Positions 26,743 through 35,882 are shown, counted from the stretch's first letter. The stretch is 64,000 nt of DNA from Caulobacter segnis ATCC 21756 (GCF_000092285.1 NC_014100.1:868001-932000); one strand, 5' to 3'. A program made the numbers and translations. The notes: a model not told the origin generated them from the letters alone.

Positions 26743-29700
26743 TCAAGCCGCCTCGGCCTTCCCGCGCGCCGTCAGCCAGTACATCACCGGCGTCGCCACC
26801 CGGCTCAGCAGCGTTGACGTGATCAGGCCGCCGATGATGGCGATGGCCAGGGGCGAGTAGAGGCCCGAGCGCTCCAGGGCCAGCGGCAGCAGGCCGCCGA
26901 TCGCCGTCACCGAGGTCAGCAGCACCGGCAGGAAGCGGACCTCGCCGGCCTTTTCGATGGCGTCGTGCAGGGTCATGCCCTCGCGCCGCAGCTGCTCGGT
27001 GAAGTCGACCAGCAGGATGGAGTTCTTGATCTCGATGCCGATCAGGGCGATCACGCCGATCGTCGCGGTGAACGATAGCGAATGGCCGGTCAGGGCCAGG
27101 GCCAGGACCGCGCCGAACACCCCGAACGGGATGATGCCGGCCACGACGATGGCGGTCTTGAACTTCTGGAACTCCAGGACCAGCACGGCCAGGATCCCGA
27201 ACACGGCCACCAGCACCGCCGCGCCTAACCCTGCGAAGCTCTCCGAGGCGGCCTCGGCCTCGCCGCCCAGCGATAGGCGATAGCCGGGCGGCAGGGGCAG
27301 GTCCCGCTGCAGCCGCGCCACGGCGTCCTGGGTCACGCCCGAGGCCAGGAACCCGGTCTGGACGTAGGCCGTGATCGTCACCGTCCGCTCGCGGTCGAAG
27401 CGGTCGATGCGCGAGGGGCTGGACTTGAGCCTCGGCGTCGCGATCGCGTCCAGCGGCGCGGCCAGGCCGTCGGCGGTCGGGACATAGACCCCCTTCAGGG
27501 CCGACAGCGGATTGCGCGGCGCGCCGTCGACCTGGTCGGTCGGCAGGCGCACGCGGACGGCGTAGTCGTCGCCGTCCGGATCGCGGAAGCGGCCGGTCTC
27601 CTCGCCCGACAGCGCCAGGCGGGCGACGCGGCGGGTGGCGCCGGCCGGCACGCCCAGGGCGGCGGCCTTGGCCTCGTCAACGCCCAGATCGAGGTCCGTG
27701 CGGTCCAGGCGGATCGGGTTGGTGACGTCGCGCGCGCCGGGCGTGGCCTTCAGGATCGTCTCGGCGCGGGCGGCCAGGGCTTTCAGCACGTCCAGGTTCT
27801 GGCCGGTCAGGCGAATGGCCACCGGCGCCTCGATCGGCGGGCCGTTCTCGAAGGTCAGCACGCTGATCCGCGCGCCGGGGAAGTTGGCGAAGTCGCGGCG
27901 CAGGCGGTCCAGCACCAGCTCGCTCTTGCCCGGCTCCCAACGCTTGAGGCTGACGAACAGCTCGGCGAAGGTCGTGGCGCTCTCGCGCTGGCTGCGGTTG
28001 TAGAAGATCTGCGGATTGCCCCGGCCCAGATTGGCGGCCACCCAGGCCACGTCGGGCTCGGCGCGCACGCGCTGCTCGACATAGCGCAGCGCCCGGTCGG
28101 TGCGGGCCAGGGACGAGCCGTCCGGGGTCTCGACGCGGATCAGGAACTGCGGCGTCTCGGCCGAGGGGAACAGGGAAGAGCCGATCAGCTTCACCAGCGG
28201 CAGGGTGGTCAGGCAGATCGCCAGCAGGATGGCTAGGGTCAGCCACGGCCGGGCCAGGGCCCGATGCAGCACCGGCCGGTAGAAGTGATGGATGCCGTTG
28301 TTGACCGCGCGCAGCAGGGCGTTGCCCTCGGGGTCGGAATGCTTGTCCAGCAGGCGGCTGGCCAGGAACGGGATGATGGTCATCGAGACCAGCAGCGAGG
28401 CGGCGATGGTGCACAGCACCGTCACCGGCAGGGACTTGATGTAGGCGCCCGAGCCCGCCGGCAGGGCCATCAGCGGCAGGAAGGCCAGCATCAGGGTCGC
28501 CGTGCAGCCCAGCACCGCCAGGCTGATCTGGCGCGTGCCGTTGATCGCCGCCGCCGTCCGCTCCTCGCCCTCTCGGATGCGGCGCGCGATGTTCTCGGTG
28601 ATGACGATGCTGTCGTCGACCAGCAGGCCCAGGGCCAGCACGAAGCCGGCGATCGACAGCTGGTTCAGGGTGAAGCCGAACGCCTGCAGCATCGTCAGGC
28701 CGATCAGCAGGCTGAGCGGGATCGAGACCATCACCACCACGCCGGCGCGCGGGCCCAGCGGCAGCAGGGTGATCAAGACGAGGGCCAGGGCGATGCCGAA
28801 GTCGCGGAACAGGTTGTTCAGGCGATGCTTGACGTTCTCGGCCTGCACGAAGCCGCGCTCCAGCTTCACGCCGGCGGGCAGGGTCTTCTCGTAGTCGTCC
28901 AGCACCGCCTGCACCGCCTGGGTGATGCGGGCGACGTCCTGGCCGTCCTTCTGGGTGACGGTGACGAACACCGCCCGCTTCCCGTTGAAGCGCGCCAGGT
29001 GCGAGGGCTCCTGCTGGGCCCAGGCGACGGTGGCCACGTCGCGCACGCGGGTCACCTGGCCGCCGACCGCGCGGACGGGCGTGTCGGCGATGGTGTCCAG
29101 CGACCGGAAGGCCCCGCCGGACTTGACGTTGAAGCGTCGCTCTCCCGCCTGCACGGCGCCGATCGGCGCCTCGGCCCCGGCTGACTTCAGCGCGTCGGCG
29201 ACGGCGGTGGCCGGCAGCTTCAGGGCCGAGAGGCGAGCCAGATCCAAGGTCACCTGCACCTCGGACGGCGGCGCGCCCCAGTACTTGGATTCGCGCACGC
29301 CCGGCACGCGGTCCAGCCGCTCGCGCAGCCGGTCGGCGGTCTTTTCGAGCCGGCGCATGGGCAGGATGTCCGAGGTCAGGGCCACCTGGACGATGGCCAC
29401 TTCGGAGGTCCGCACCCGCTGGATGTCCAGGCGGGTCAAGCCGGCCGGCAGATTGCCCCGGATGGCGTTCACCTCGCGGACCACCTGGTCGTACTTGCGC
29501 TCGGGGTCGACGTCCCAGGTGAAGTGCACCGAGATCACGGCCGCGCCGTCGCCGCTGAACGACTCGATCTTGTCGATGTTGTCGAGGCCGTCGACCGCGT
29601 CCTCGATCGGGTCGGTGATCAGCTGCTCGATCTCGGTGGGCTCGGCCCCCGGCAGCACGGCGCGCACCACCACGATCGGCACCGGGAAGTGCGGGTCCTC

Positions 29701-29811
29701 CGAGCGCGGCACGGTGTTGAACGCGTTGATCCCCAGCATCACCAGCAGGCCGAAGGCGACCAGGGTGAACTGCCAGCGGCGGACGGCGAAAGTCGCGAGA
29801 TCGAACCTCAC
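26743..29811 (-). CDS. RND efflux pump inner-membrane permease
   Basis: 1022 aa proton-driven exporter of the AcrB/MexF superfamily. Two groups of hydrophobic helices around residues ~10-30, 330-550 and 850-1010 bracket two large periplasmic domains. The proton-relay pair is in GLLVDDSIVITENI. Start GTG 29811 lies 2 nt after the stop of the adaptor gene, so the pair is one operon. No outer-membrane factor gene is adjacent, so a shared TolC-like channel is expected. Substrates unknown. Confidence 0.92.
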   Translation of the reverse strand: MRFDLATFAVRRWQFTLVAFGLLVMLGINAFNTVPRSEDPHFPVPIVVVRAVLPGAEPTEIEQLITDPIEDAVDGLDNIDKIESFSGDGAAVISVHFTWDVDPERKYDQVVREVNAIRGNLPAGLTRLDIQRVRTSEVAIVQVALTSDILPMRRLEKTADRLRERLDRVPGVRESKYWGAPPSEVQVTLDLARLSALKLPATAVADALKSAGAEAPIGAVQAGERRFNVKSGGAFRSLDTIADTPVRAVGGQVTRVRDVATVAWAQQEPSHLARFNGKRAVFVTVTQKDGQDVARITQAVQAVLDDYEKTLPAGVKLERGFVQAENVKHRLNNLFRDFGIALALVLITLLPLGPRAGVVVMVSIPLSLLIGLTMLQAFGFTLNQLSIAGFVLALGLLVDDSIVITENIARRIREGEERTAAAINGTRQISLAVLGCTATLMLAFLPLMALPAGSGAYIKSLPVTVLCTIAASLLVSMTIIPFLASRLLDKHSDPEGNALLRAVNNGIHHFYRPVLHRALARPWLTLAILLAICLTTLPLVKLIGSSLFPSAETPQFLIRVETPDGSSLARTDRALRYVEQRVRAEPDVAWVAANLGRGNPQIFYNRSQRESATTFAELFVSLKRWEPGKSELVLDRLRRDFANFPGARISVLTFENGPPIEAPVAIRLTGQNLDVLKALAARAETILKATPGARDVTNPIRLDRTDLDLGVDEAKAAALGVPAGATRRVARLALSGEETGRFRDPDGDDYAVRVRLPTDQVDGAPRNPLSALKGVYVPTADGLAAPLDAIATPRLKSSPSRIDRFDRERTVTITAYVQTGFLASGVTQDAVARLQRDLPLPPGYRLSLGGEAEAASESFAGLGAAVLVAVFGILAVLVLEFQKFKTAIVVAGIIPFGVFGAVLALALTGHSLSFTATIGVIALIGIEIKNSILLVDFTEQLRREGMTLHDAIEKAGEVRFLPVLLTSVTAIGGLLPLALERSGLYSPLAIAIIGGLITSTLLSRVATPVMYWLTARGKAEAA

Positions 29812-29813
29812 GG

Positions 29814-30887
29814 TCAGCGACCCCCGGGGGCGTCGAGTCGGGCGGGATCGATCACCCGCACGGCCTCGCCGTCGGCGACGAAGCCGGCCCCGGCGGTGAT
29901 CACCTGGGCGCCTTGGGGCAGGCCCGCCACCAGGGCGTCGTCGCCATCGAAGCCGCCGAACGCGACGGCGGTCCGTATGGCCTTGCCGCGATCGAAGCGT
30001 AGGACGAAGGCTTGGCGGCCGTTGGCCTCCAGCACCGCCTCGGCGGGGATGCGGGCGTAGGGCTGGGCCGCGTCGGGCGCGGCGCGCACCGAGAGCGTGG
30101 CGTGGGCCACCTGGCCGCTGCGCAGGGCCGGCGGCGGGGCGGTGAGCTCGATCTCGACAGAGACCGCGCCGGTGCGGGTGTCGGCGGCCTCGCCCACGCG
30201 GGTGACGCGGCCCGCCAGGGCCTGGGCGCCGAGGTCGTCGACCCGGACCTGGGCGGCGTCGCCGACGCGGACCCGGGCGGCCTCGCGCGCGGCCAGCGGC
30301 AGGCGCAAGACCAGCGGGCTGGAGAGGTCGGCGACCCGCGCCACGACCTGGCCGGCGGCGACCACCTCGCCCGCCTGGGCGCGGCGCTCCAGCACCACCC
30401 CAGACACCGGCGAGACCAGGCTGGCCCAGCGGCGGTCGAAGCGGGCGGCGTCATAGGCCGCCTGGGCGGCCTTCAGCGCGCTCTGACGGTCGTCGATCCG
30501 CTGGCGGCTGACGTAGCCCTTGTCGAACAGCGCCTTGTCCCGCTCGACGTCGCGACGGGCGCGCTCAAGGTCGGCGGCGGTCTGTTGCTGGCGGGCGTCG
30601 ACGCCGGCGGGGTCGATGGAGGCGATGACCTGGCCCGCTCGAACGCTGTCGCCGGCCTCGACCCGCAGGGCGGTCAGGACGCCCGGGATGCGGAAGGACA
30701 GCGCCATCTCGCGTCGGCGCTCCAGCGTGCCGGCGCCGCCGACCGTCGCGGCCGCGCCCGGCGCGGCGACCGCCACCGCCTCGACCGGAGTCGGGGCGGG
30801 CGGCGCGTCTTCCTTGGACTTGGCCCCGCAACCGGCCAGCGTCGCCGCGAGCAGGGCCGTGGACGCGAGCAGCAGGGTCCGCCACAT
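29814..30887 (-). CDS. RND efflux periplasmic adaptor (membrane-fusion) lipoprotein
   Basis: 357 aa. N-terminal MWRTLLLASTALLAATLAGC has a good lipobox (LAGC), so it is likely lipid-anchored. The barrel-sandwich region (VLTALRVEAGDSVRAGQVIASID) and the second half (SPVSGVVLERRAQAGEVVAAGQVVARV) flank an alpha-hairpin. ATG 30887 starts the signal; a further ATG at 30932 would place the start inside the operator. Cotranscribed with the permease and divergent from a TetR gene. Confidence 0.9.
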   Translation of the reverse strand: MWRTLLLASTALLAATLAGCGAKSKEDAPPAPTPVEAVAVAAPGAAATVGGAGTLERRREMALSFRIPGVLTALRVEAGDSVRAGQVIASIDPAGVDARQQQTAADLERARRDVERDKALFDKGYVSRQRIDDRQSALKAAQAAYDAARFDRRWASLVSPVSGVVLERRAQAGEVVAAGQVVARVADLSSPLVLRLPLAAREAARVRVGDAAQVRVDDLGAQALAGRVTRVGEAADTRTGAVSVEIELTAPPPALRSGQVAHATLSVRAAPDAAQPYARIPAEAVLEANGRQAFVLRFDRGKAIRTAVAFGGFDGDDALVAGLPQGAQVITAGAGFVADGEAVRVIDPARLDAPGGR

Positions 30888-30900
30888 GGGGTGTTCCAAA

Positions 30901-30929
30901 TCGATCAGTGATAAGTTATCAGTGATCGA
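30901..30929. promoter_or_regulatory. 29-bp palindromic operator between RND pump and tetR
   Basis: Odd-length palindrome centred on 30915. The core TGATAAGTTATCA (30909-30921) is perfect and the arms TCGATCA and TGATCGA extend it to 30901-30929 with one mismatched pair. It also contains a direct repeat ATCAGTGAT. This is a classic TetR-family operator shape for both divergent promoters. Confidence 0.75.
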
Positions 30930-30974
30930 CAATGCTCGCTTGTCAAGCTTCGACGGCGATGGTCAAGGACCGTG

Positions 30975-31622
30975 ATGACGTCAGCCAGTCCACTCTCCCC
31001 GGGCGTCCGTTCCCCTCGCAAGCCCAAGGGCCAAGGCGCCGAGCGCCGCGAGGAGATCCTCGACGCCGCCCAGGCCCTGTTCGCCCAGAAGGGCGTCCAC
31101 GCGGTCTCGACCCGCCAGATCGCCGAGCTCGCCCGCATCTCGCAGCCGGCCCTCTACGCCTATTTCGCCACCAAGGACGACATCGCCGCCGAGCTGTGCG
31201 TGCGGGCCTTCGCGATCCTGGGCCAGCGGATGGCGGCCGCGCGCGCCGCCTACGTCCTGACGCCCGAGAACTTCGAGCGCTGCCTGCGGGTCTATATCGA
31301 CTTCGGCCTCGACCATCCGGACGCCTATCGCGTGGCCTTCATGCTGGAAAAGAGCGTCGACGGGAGTTTCCTGGAGAAAACCGGCGGCCGGCCGATGCTG
31401 GCGGGCAGGGAGGTGTTCGCCGTGTTCGTCGAGATGATCGGCGAGCTGTACGCCCAGGGGGCGATGGCGGGCGAGGACGTCATGGCCGCCGCCCAGTCGC
31501 TGTGGGCGGGGCTGCACGGCCTGGTCTCGCTGCTGATCGCCCGGCCCGAGTTCCCCTGGATCGAGCGCGAGGCCCTGATCGCCGCCCACGTGGCCATGCT
31601 GCGGCGAGGCGCGTTGAAATAG
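30975..31622 (+). CDS. TetR-family regulator of the divergent RND pump
   Basis: 215 aa. HTH STRQIAELARISQPALYAYFATKDDIAAELC near residue 45 is a standard TetR domain; the C-terminal two-thirds is the ligand/dimer domain. Start ATG 30975 (GTG 30972 equally possible). It faces the RND operon across an 87-bp region containing a 29-bp palindrome, so it most likely represses both itself and the pump. Confidence 0.88.
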   Translation: MTSASPLSPGVRSPRKPKGQGAERREEILDAAQALFAQKGVHAVSTRQIAELARISQPALYAYFATKDDIAAELCVRAFAILGQRMAAARAAYVLTPENFERCLRVYIDFGLDHPDAYRVAFMLEKSVDGSFLEKTGGRPMLAGREVFAVFVEMIGELYAQGAMAGEDVMAAAQSLWAGLHGLVSLLIARPEFPWIEREALIAAHVAMLRRGALK

Positions 31623-31638
31623 GGCCGCCGGCCCTTTA
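31621..31638 (+). terminator. Short palindrome at tetR end
   Basis: AGGGCCG C CGGCCCT at 31621-31635 followed by TTTA; overlaps the stop codon region of tetR. A weak terminator candidate. Confidence 0.4.
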
Positions 31639-31672
31639 GATCAGCGCCTTCGTATTCCGGGAAGGATCCCCC

Positions 31673-31870
31673 ATGGCCAAGCTCCTGCCGCTCCAATCGT
31701 TCAGCCTGCAGGAGACCGAGGACGGCTACCGCCTGCTGGTCTCGGCCATCGGCGGGGAGTCGCTCTACGTCTCGATCACGCCCGACCAGATGGACGACAT
31801 CATCGACAGCCTCGAGAACGCCATGGGCGGCGAGGAAGGCGGCGAAGGCGAGGACGACGTCGAGTACTGA
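31673..31870 (+). CDS. Small acidic protein of unknown function
   Basis: 65 aa with a purine-rich GGGAAGGATCC just upstream of ATG 31673. Net negative: the last ~18 residues are Gly/Glu/Asp-rich (GGEEGGEGEDDVEY). The first half, with ETEDGYRLLVSAIGGESLYVSI, suggests a small beta fold followed by a helix. No known domain recognised. Confidence 0.65.
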   Translation: MAKLLPLQSFSLQETEDGYRLLVSAIGGESLYVSITPDQMDDIIDSLENAMGGEEGGEGEDDVEY

Positions 31871-31893
31871 GACCCGACGCCGTCCTGGGTCGA

Positions 31894-32256
31894 TTATTTG
31901 TCCTCGCCGTCGAGGAACACGTAGATCACCGCGATCTTGCCGTCGCGGACCAGGATGAAGTCGTGGCCGGCGTAGCGCGGCGGCTCGCCGGGCGGGCCCG
32001 AGACCCACGACAGCCGGCCGGCGTCATGGCTGGCCTGGGCCGGCGAGGTCTCGGTGTAGGCGAAGGTCGGGTGGCCGGATCGGATGATCCCGGCGATGCG
32101 GTCGATCGCCTCGCGCCCGTGATGGCCCACCCCGTCGGGGCCGTAGAAGACCGCGTCCTCGGCGTAGAGCTCGTCGATCGCGGCCCGGCGGCGGGCGGGA
32201 TCGCCTTCGCCGAACACCTCGTGAAGATTGCGGATCAGCAGTTGTTCGATGGTCAT
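31894..32256 (-). CDS. NTF2/SnoaL-like protein
   Basis: 120 aa cone-shaped alpha+beta protein of the SnoaL/NTF2-like superfamily: an N-terminal helix (EQLLIRNLHEVFGEGDPARRRAAIDELYAEDAVFYGPDG) followed by strand-rich sequence ending in HDFILVRDGKIAVIYVFLDG. Such proteins are often hydrolases, isomerases or small-ligand binders. It is 23 bp from the adjacent SDR gene on the same strand and is probably cotranscribed with it. Confidence 0.8.
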   Translation of the reverse strand: MTIEQLLIRNLHEVFGEGDPARRRAAIDELYAEDAVFYGPDGVGHHGREAIDRIAGIIRSGHPTFAYTETSPAQASHDAGRLSWVSGPPGEPPRYAGHDFILVRDGKIAVIYVFLDGEDK

Positions 32257-32279
32257 GGCGTCTCTCCTCGGACTTGGCC

Positions 32280-33035
32280 TCAGACCTGGGTCATGCCGCC
32301 GTCGACGAACAGCTCGGCGCCGGCGATGAAGCTGGCGTCGGCCGACGCCAGGAAGGTGACCGCCTTGGCGATCTCGGACGGGTCGGCGACCCGGCCCAGA
32401 GGGATCTGGCTAGCCATGAAGTCCAGCAGGCCTTGCTGGGCGGCGGCGTCGGGTCCGGCCAGCTCGACCAGGCCCGGGGTCTTCACCGGTCCCGGCGAGA
32501 CGACGTTGACGCGGATGCCGCGCTCCCTCAAGTCGGTCGTCCAGCCGCGCGCCAGATTGCGCACGGCCGCCTTCGAGGCGCTGTAGACGCTGAAGGCCGG
32601 CGTGCCTTGCACCGCCGCCGTGGAGCCGATCAGCACGATCGCGCCGCCGTCGCGCAGCAGGGGCAGGGCCTTCTGCACCGTGAAGATCACGCCCTTCACA
32701 TTGCGGCCGAAGGTGTCGTCGTAGTGCTCTTCGGTGATCGCGCCGAGGGGCAGCATCGAACCGCCGCCGGCGTTGGGGACCAGCACGTCGATGTGGGCGT
32801 GGCGCTGCTGGATCGTGTCGTACAGGGTGTCGAGGTCGGCCAGCTTGGAGGCGTCGCCTCGGACGCCGGTCACGTCGCCGCCGATCGCTTTCACGGCGGC
32901 GGCCAGTTCGGCCTCGCGGCGCCCGGTCACGTAGACCGAGGCGCCGAGTTCGGAAAAGCGCTTGGCCGTGGCCAGGCCGATGCCGCTCGCGCCGCCGGTC
33001 ACCACCACCACCTTGCCTTGGAAAGTCTTGCTCAT
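32280..33035 (-). CDS. Short-chain dehydrogenase/reductase
   Basis: 251 aa Rossmann-fold oxidoreductase. Cofactor loop TGGASGIG (13-20), NAG motif PNAGGG, catalytic Tyr/Lys in VYSASKAAVRN and C-terminal VDGGMTQV are intact. Divergent from a LysR regulator, the normal arrangement for control of a target gene; the NTF2-like gene follows. Substrate unknown. Confidence 0.88.
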   Translation of the reverse strand: MSKTFQGKVVVVTGGASGIGLATAKRFSELGASVYVTGRREAELAAAVKAIGGDVTGVRGDASKLADLDTLYDTIQQRHAHIDVLVPNAGGGSMLPLGAITEEHYDDTFGRNVKGVIFTVQKALPLLRDGGAIVLIGSTAAVQGTPAFSVYSASKAAVRNLARGWTTDLRERGIRVNVVSPGPVKTPGLVELAGPDAAAQQGLLDFMASQIPLGRVADPSEIAKAVTFLASADASFIAGAELFVDGGMTQV

Positions 33036-33134
33036 CGTCGTTCTCCTTCATTCGCCGGCGGGGCGTCCGTCGGTGACAAAGGAGATGCGCCTGGAACGCA
33101 AATCGGAGTAGACGGGTAAATCGGCCCTCAGCGT

Positions 33135-33147
33135 TCCATGAATGGGA
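33135..33147. promoter_or_regulatory. Candidate LysR box
   Basis: TCCATGAATGGGA has the T-N11-A form with perfect inner CCAT/ATGG arms and lies in the SDR-lysR divergent gap. Its closeness to the lysR start fits autorepression. Confidence 0.4.
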
Positions 33148-33152
33148 CAATT

Positions 33153-34058
33153 ATGGCGGTAGACCTCAACGACTACGTGCTGTTCGCTGAGGTCGTGGCG
33201 CACGGCGGCTTCGCGGCCGCGGGCCGGGCCCTGCGTCAGCCGAAGTCGACCCTAAGCCGCCGCATCGCCGCCCTCGAGGCGCGGCTGGGCGTGCGGCTGA
33301 TCGAGCGCTCGACCCGCCGCTTCCGGGTCACCGAGGTCGGCCAGGCGTTCCACGAACGCTGCCGCCTGCTGATGCTGGACGCCCAGCAGGCCGACGCCGT
33401 GGTGGCCGAGGCGCTCAGCGAGCCGCACGGCCTGGTGCGCTGCAGCTGCCCGGTCGGGCTGGTCGAGGCGCTTTCGCCGACCTTCCAGACCTATATGGCG
33501 CGGTTTCCCAAGGTGCGGCTGCAGGTGGTGGCCATCGACCGGCCGGTGGACCTGATCGCCGAGCGTATCGACCTGGCGGTGCGCGTGCGGCTCAGCCTGG
33601 ACACCGACGCGGCCCTGACCTTGCGCACCCTGGGCCGCTCGACCCGCATCCTGGTCGCCGATCCGCGTCTGGCGATGCGGACGGTGGGGCAGCCGCTGGA
33701 GGCCCTGGCCGAGCTGCCGACCCTCAGTCCCACCGACCAGATCGGCGAGCTGGAGTGGGAGCTGGTCGACGCCGAGGGCGAGGCGCGAACGGTCAAGCAC
33801 ACGCCGCGCATGACCTGCGGCGACTTCGGGGCCTTGCGCGACGCGGCCGCCGCCGGCCTGGGCGTGGCCTTCCTGCCGGACCATGCCTGCCGCGACCTGC
33901 TGGAGAGCGGGCGGCTGGTGCGGGTGTTTCCGGAGTGGAGCAGCCGGGTCGGCATCGTCCACGTGGTCTTCACCACCCGGCGCGGCCTGCCGCCGGCCGT
34001 CCGGGCGCTGATCGATCAGCTGGCCGACGCCTTCCGGCGCGGCGGCGTCACGGACTGA
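33153..34058 (+). CDS. LysR-family transcriptional regulator
   Basis: 301 aa. N-terminal winged HTH DLNDYVLFAEVVAHGGFAAAGRALRQPKSTLSRRIAALEARLGVRLIERSTRRFRVTEVG and a C-terminal periplasmic-binding-like effector domain. ATG 33153 places the HTH at the usual distance from the N-terminus; ATG 33138 is possible. It likely activates the divergent SDR/NTF2 pair. Its 3' end overlaps the convergent mocR gene by 11 bp. Confidence 0.87.
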   Translation: MAVDLNDYVLFAEVVAHGGFAAAGRALRQPKSTLSRRIAALEARLGVRLIERSTRRFRVTEVGQAFHERCRLLMLDAQQADAVVAEALSEPHGLVRCSCPVGLVEALSPTFQTYMARFPKVRLQVVAIDRPVDLIAERIDLAVRVRLSLDTDAALTLRTLGRSTRILVADPRLAMRTVGQPLEALAELPTLSPTDQIGELEWELVDAEGEARTVKHTPRMTCGDFGALRDAAAAGLGVAFLPDHACRDLLESGRLVRVFPEWSSRVGIVHVVFTTRRGLPPAVRALIDQLADAFRRGGVTD

Positions 34059-35394
34059 CCAGGGACCGCAGCGCCGAGAGCGCTCGCGCCAGGGTCTGAC
34101 GCTTGGCCGTCGCGCCGAGCGAGATCCTCAGGCCCTCGCCCGCGACGCCCGGCGCCCGGAACGCCTCGGCGCCGACCAGGGCCAGGCCCTGGCGCCGCGC
34201 GGCCTCGTCGGCCTTCGCGCCCGGCAGCCAGACGTGCAGGCTCTCGGGTCCGCCGACGGCCGTGGGCAGCAGCTCGGCCGCCAGGGCGCGCCGCGCCGTC
34301 GCCTCCGCGCGCACGCCGGCGAGCACGCGACCCGCCACGCCCTCGCGGATCCAACTGGTCGTCACGGCGGCCATCAGCGGCGGAGGCATCTGGGCGATGG
34401 CGTGCAGGGCGCTCGCGAAGCCCTCCGCGCGCCCTGGCGGCGCGACGACATAGGCCACGCGCAGGCCCGGCGAGAGCGTCTTGGCGGTGGTGGCGACGTG
34501 GAACACGCCCTCGGGCCACAGGCTGGCCAGGGCGGGGAGGGGCGCGGCTGGCAGCAGGCCGTAGGCGTCGTCCTCGATGATCGTCACCCCGGCCGCGCGG
34601 GCGACCCCCACGACCGCCTCGCGCCGCGCCAGGCTCATGGTCGCCGCCGTCGGGTTCTGGAAGGTCGGGGTGCAGCACAGCAGGCGAGGGTGGTGCTCGG
34701 CGATCAGGCGAGCCAGGGCTTCCGGCTCCAGCCCCTGGTCGTCCATCGGGCAACCGACGACGGTCACCCCGCGCCGGACGGCGGTCGCCAGCAGGCCCGG
34801 ATAGGCGAAGGCCTCGGCCAGGATCACATCGCCCGGCGCGGTCAGGTGGTCCAGCAGGGCCGAGAGCGCCGTCTGGGCGCCGCTGGCGACGACGATCCGG
34901 GCGGGATCGACCTCGCCCAGGCCCGGCGCCAGCCAGGCCGCGCCGGCCGTCCGCTGCGCCAAGGAGCCCGCGCCCGGGTGATAGGCCATCAGCGTCGCCG
35001 GATCGGTGCGGGCCAGGATCGCGCCGGTCGTCTCGCGCAGCAGCGCGCCGAGGTTCAGGCCGACGGGCGGCGGCGGCAGGTTCATCGACAGGTCGACAAG
35101 ACCAGCGTCGCCCTCCTCGGTTCGTGACCGGATGAAGGTGCCCCGTCCCGTCGTCCCCTCGATCAGTCCCCGCTCGCGCGCCAGGGCGTAGGCTCGGGTG
35201 ACGGTGGTGAAGTCGATTCCGACAAGACGCGCGACTTCCCGCTGGGCTGGGATCTGGTCGCCGGGCTGCAACTCGCCTTCGGCCACCGCCTGCTCCAGCG
35301 CCTCGGCGATCCGGCGATAGGCGGGGCCTGGTAACGCGTCAGTGCGCCGCAGCCAGGCGGCCGCCGGATTCGGTGAACCCCTAGTTGCTTCCAT
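34048..35394 (-). CDS. MocR-type regulator (GntR HTH fused to aminotransferase domain)
   Basis: 448 aa. GntR winged helix AYRRIAEALEQAVAEGELQPGDQIPAQREVARLVGIDFTTVTRAY is followed by a fold-type I aminotransferase domain; the PLP Lys is in TTAKTLSPGLRVAY. MocR proteins use the PLP domain as a sensor. ATG 35394 is preferred over ATG 35412, which lies within a 12-bp inverted repeat that is probably the binding site. The divergent neighbour is a DUF983 membrane protein. Confidence 0.87.
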   Translation of the reverse strand: MEATRGSPNPAAAWLRRTDALPGPAYRRIAEALEQAVAEGELQPGDQIPAQREVARLVGIDFTTVTRAYALARERGLIEGTTGRGTFIRSRTEEGDAGLVDLSMNLPPPPVGLNLGALLRETTGAILARTDPATLMAYHPGAGSLAQRTAGAAWLAPGLGEVDPARIVVASGAQTALSALLDHLTAPGDVILAEAFAYPGLLATAVRRGVTVVGCPMDDQGLEPEALARLIAEHHPRLLCCTPTFQNPTAATMSLARREAVVGVARAAGVTIIEDDAYGLLPAAPLPALASLWPEGVFHVATTAKTLSPGLRVAYVVAPPGRAEGFASALHAIAQMPPPLMAAVTTSWIREGVAGRVLAGVRAEATARRALAAELLPTAVGGPESLHVWLPGAKADEAARRQGLALVGAEAFRAPGVAGEGLRISLGATAKRQTLARALSALRSLVSP

Positions 35395-35401
35395 GCGTCC
35401 A

Positions 35402-35433
35402 GATCCATACATTATCTGACAAATGTATGGATC
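35402..35433. promoter_or_regulatory. 12-bp perfect inverted repeat (probable MocR operator)
   Basis: GATCCATACATT (35402-35413) and AATGTATGGATC (35422-35433) are perfect inverse copies separated by eight bases. The site spans the divergent mocR/DUF983 promoters, just 8 bp upstream of the mocR start and 30 bp upstream of the DUF983 gene. Confidence 0.7.
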
Positions 35434-35462
35434 AATCCTGCGATTGTAGGAAGGGGTCTTCG

Positions 35463-35873
35463 ATGACCGACGACGTGTTCTATGACTCTCCGACCCCGCT
35501 CGAGGCCGGCCTCAAGTGCTGCTGCCCGCGCTGCGGCCAGGGCAAGCTGTTCCAGGGCTTTCTCAAATTGGCGCCGAAGTGCGACCAGTGCGGCCTGGAC
35601 TATGGCTTCGCCGACCCGGCGGATGGCCCGGCCTTCTTCGTGATGAGCGGCGTCGGCATCGTGGTGACGGCGTTCTTCGCCTGGGCCGAGGTGGCCTGGC
35701 AGCCGCCGATCTGGGTGCACCTGGTCACGACCTTCCCGGCCCTGATCCTCGGATGCCTGGCCACCCTGCGGCCGGTGAAGTCCTGGCTGGTGGCCGCGCA
35801 GTACATCAACAAGGCCGAGGAAGGCCGCTTCGAGAGCCTGGGCCGGCACGACTTCGACGAGCGGCGGTTGTGA
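35463..35873 (+). CDS. DUF983 family membrane protein
   Basis: 136 aa. The N-terminal CCCPRCGQGKLF...CDQCGLDY is a four-Cys zinc-ribbon-like motif, followed by two hydrophobic segments near residues 55-75 and 85-105. Family function unknown. ATG 35463 follows AGGAAGGGG. Control by the divergent MocR is likely, given the shared operator; that pairing I have not seen described. Confidence 0.85.
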   Translation: MTDDVFYDSPTPLEAGLKCCCPRCGQGKLFQGFLKLAPKCDQCGLDYGFADPADGPAFFVMSGVGIVVTAFFAWAEVAWQPPIWVHLVTTFPALILGCLATLRPVKSWLVAAQYINKAEEGRFESLGRHDFDERRL

Positions 35874-35882
35874 CCATCATCG

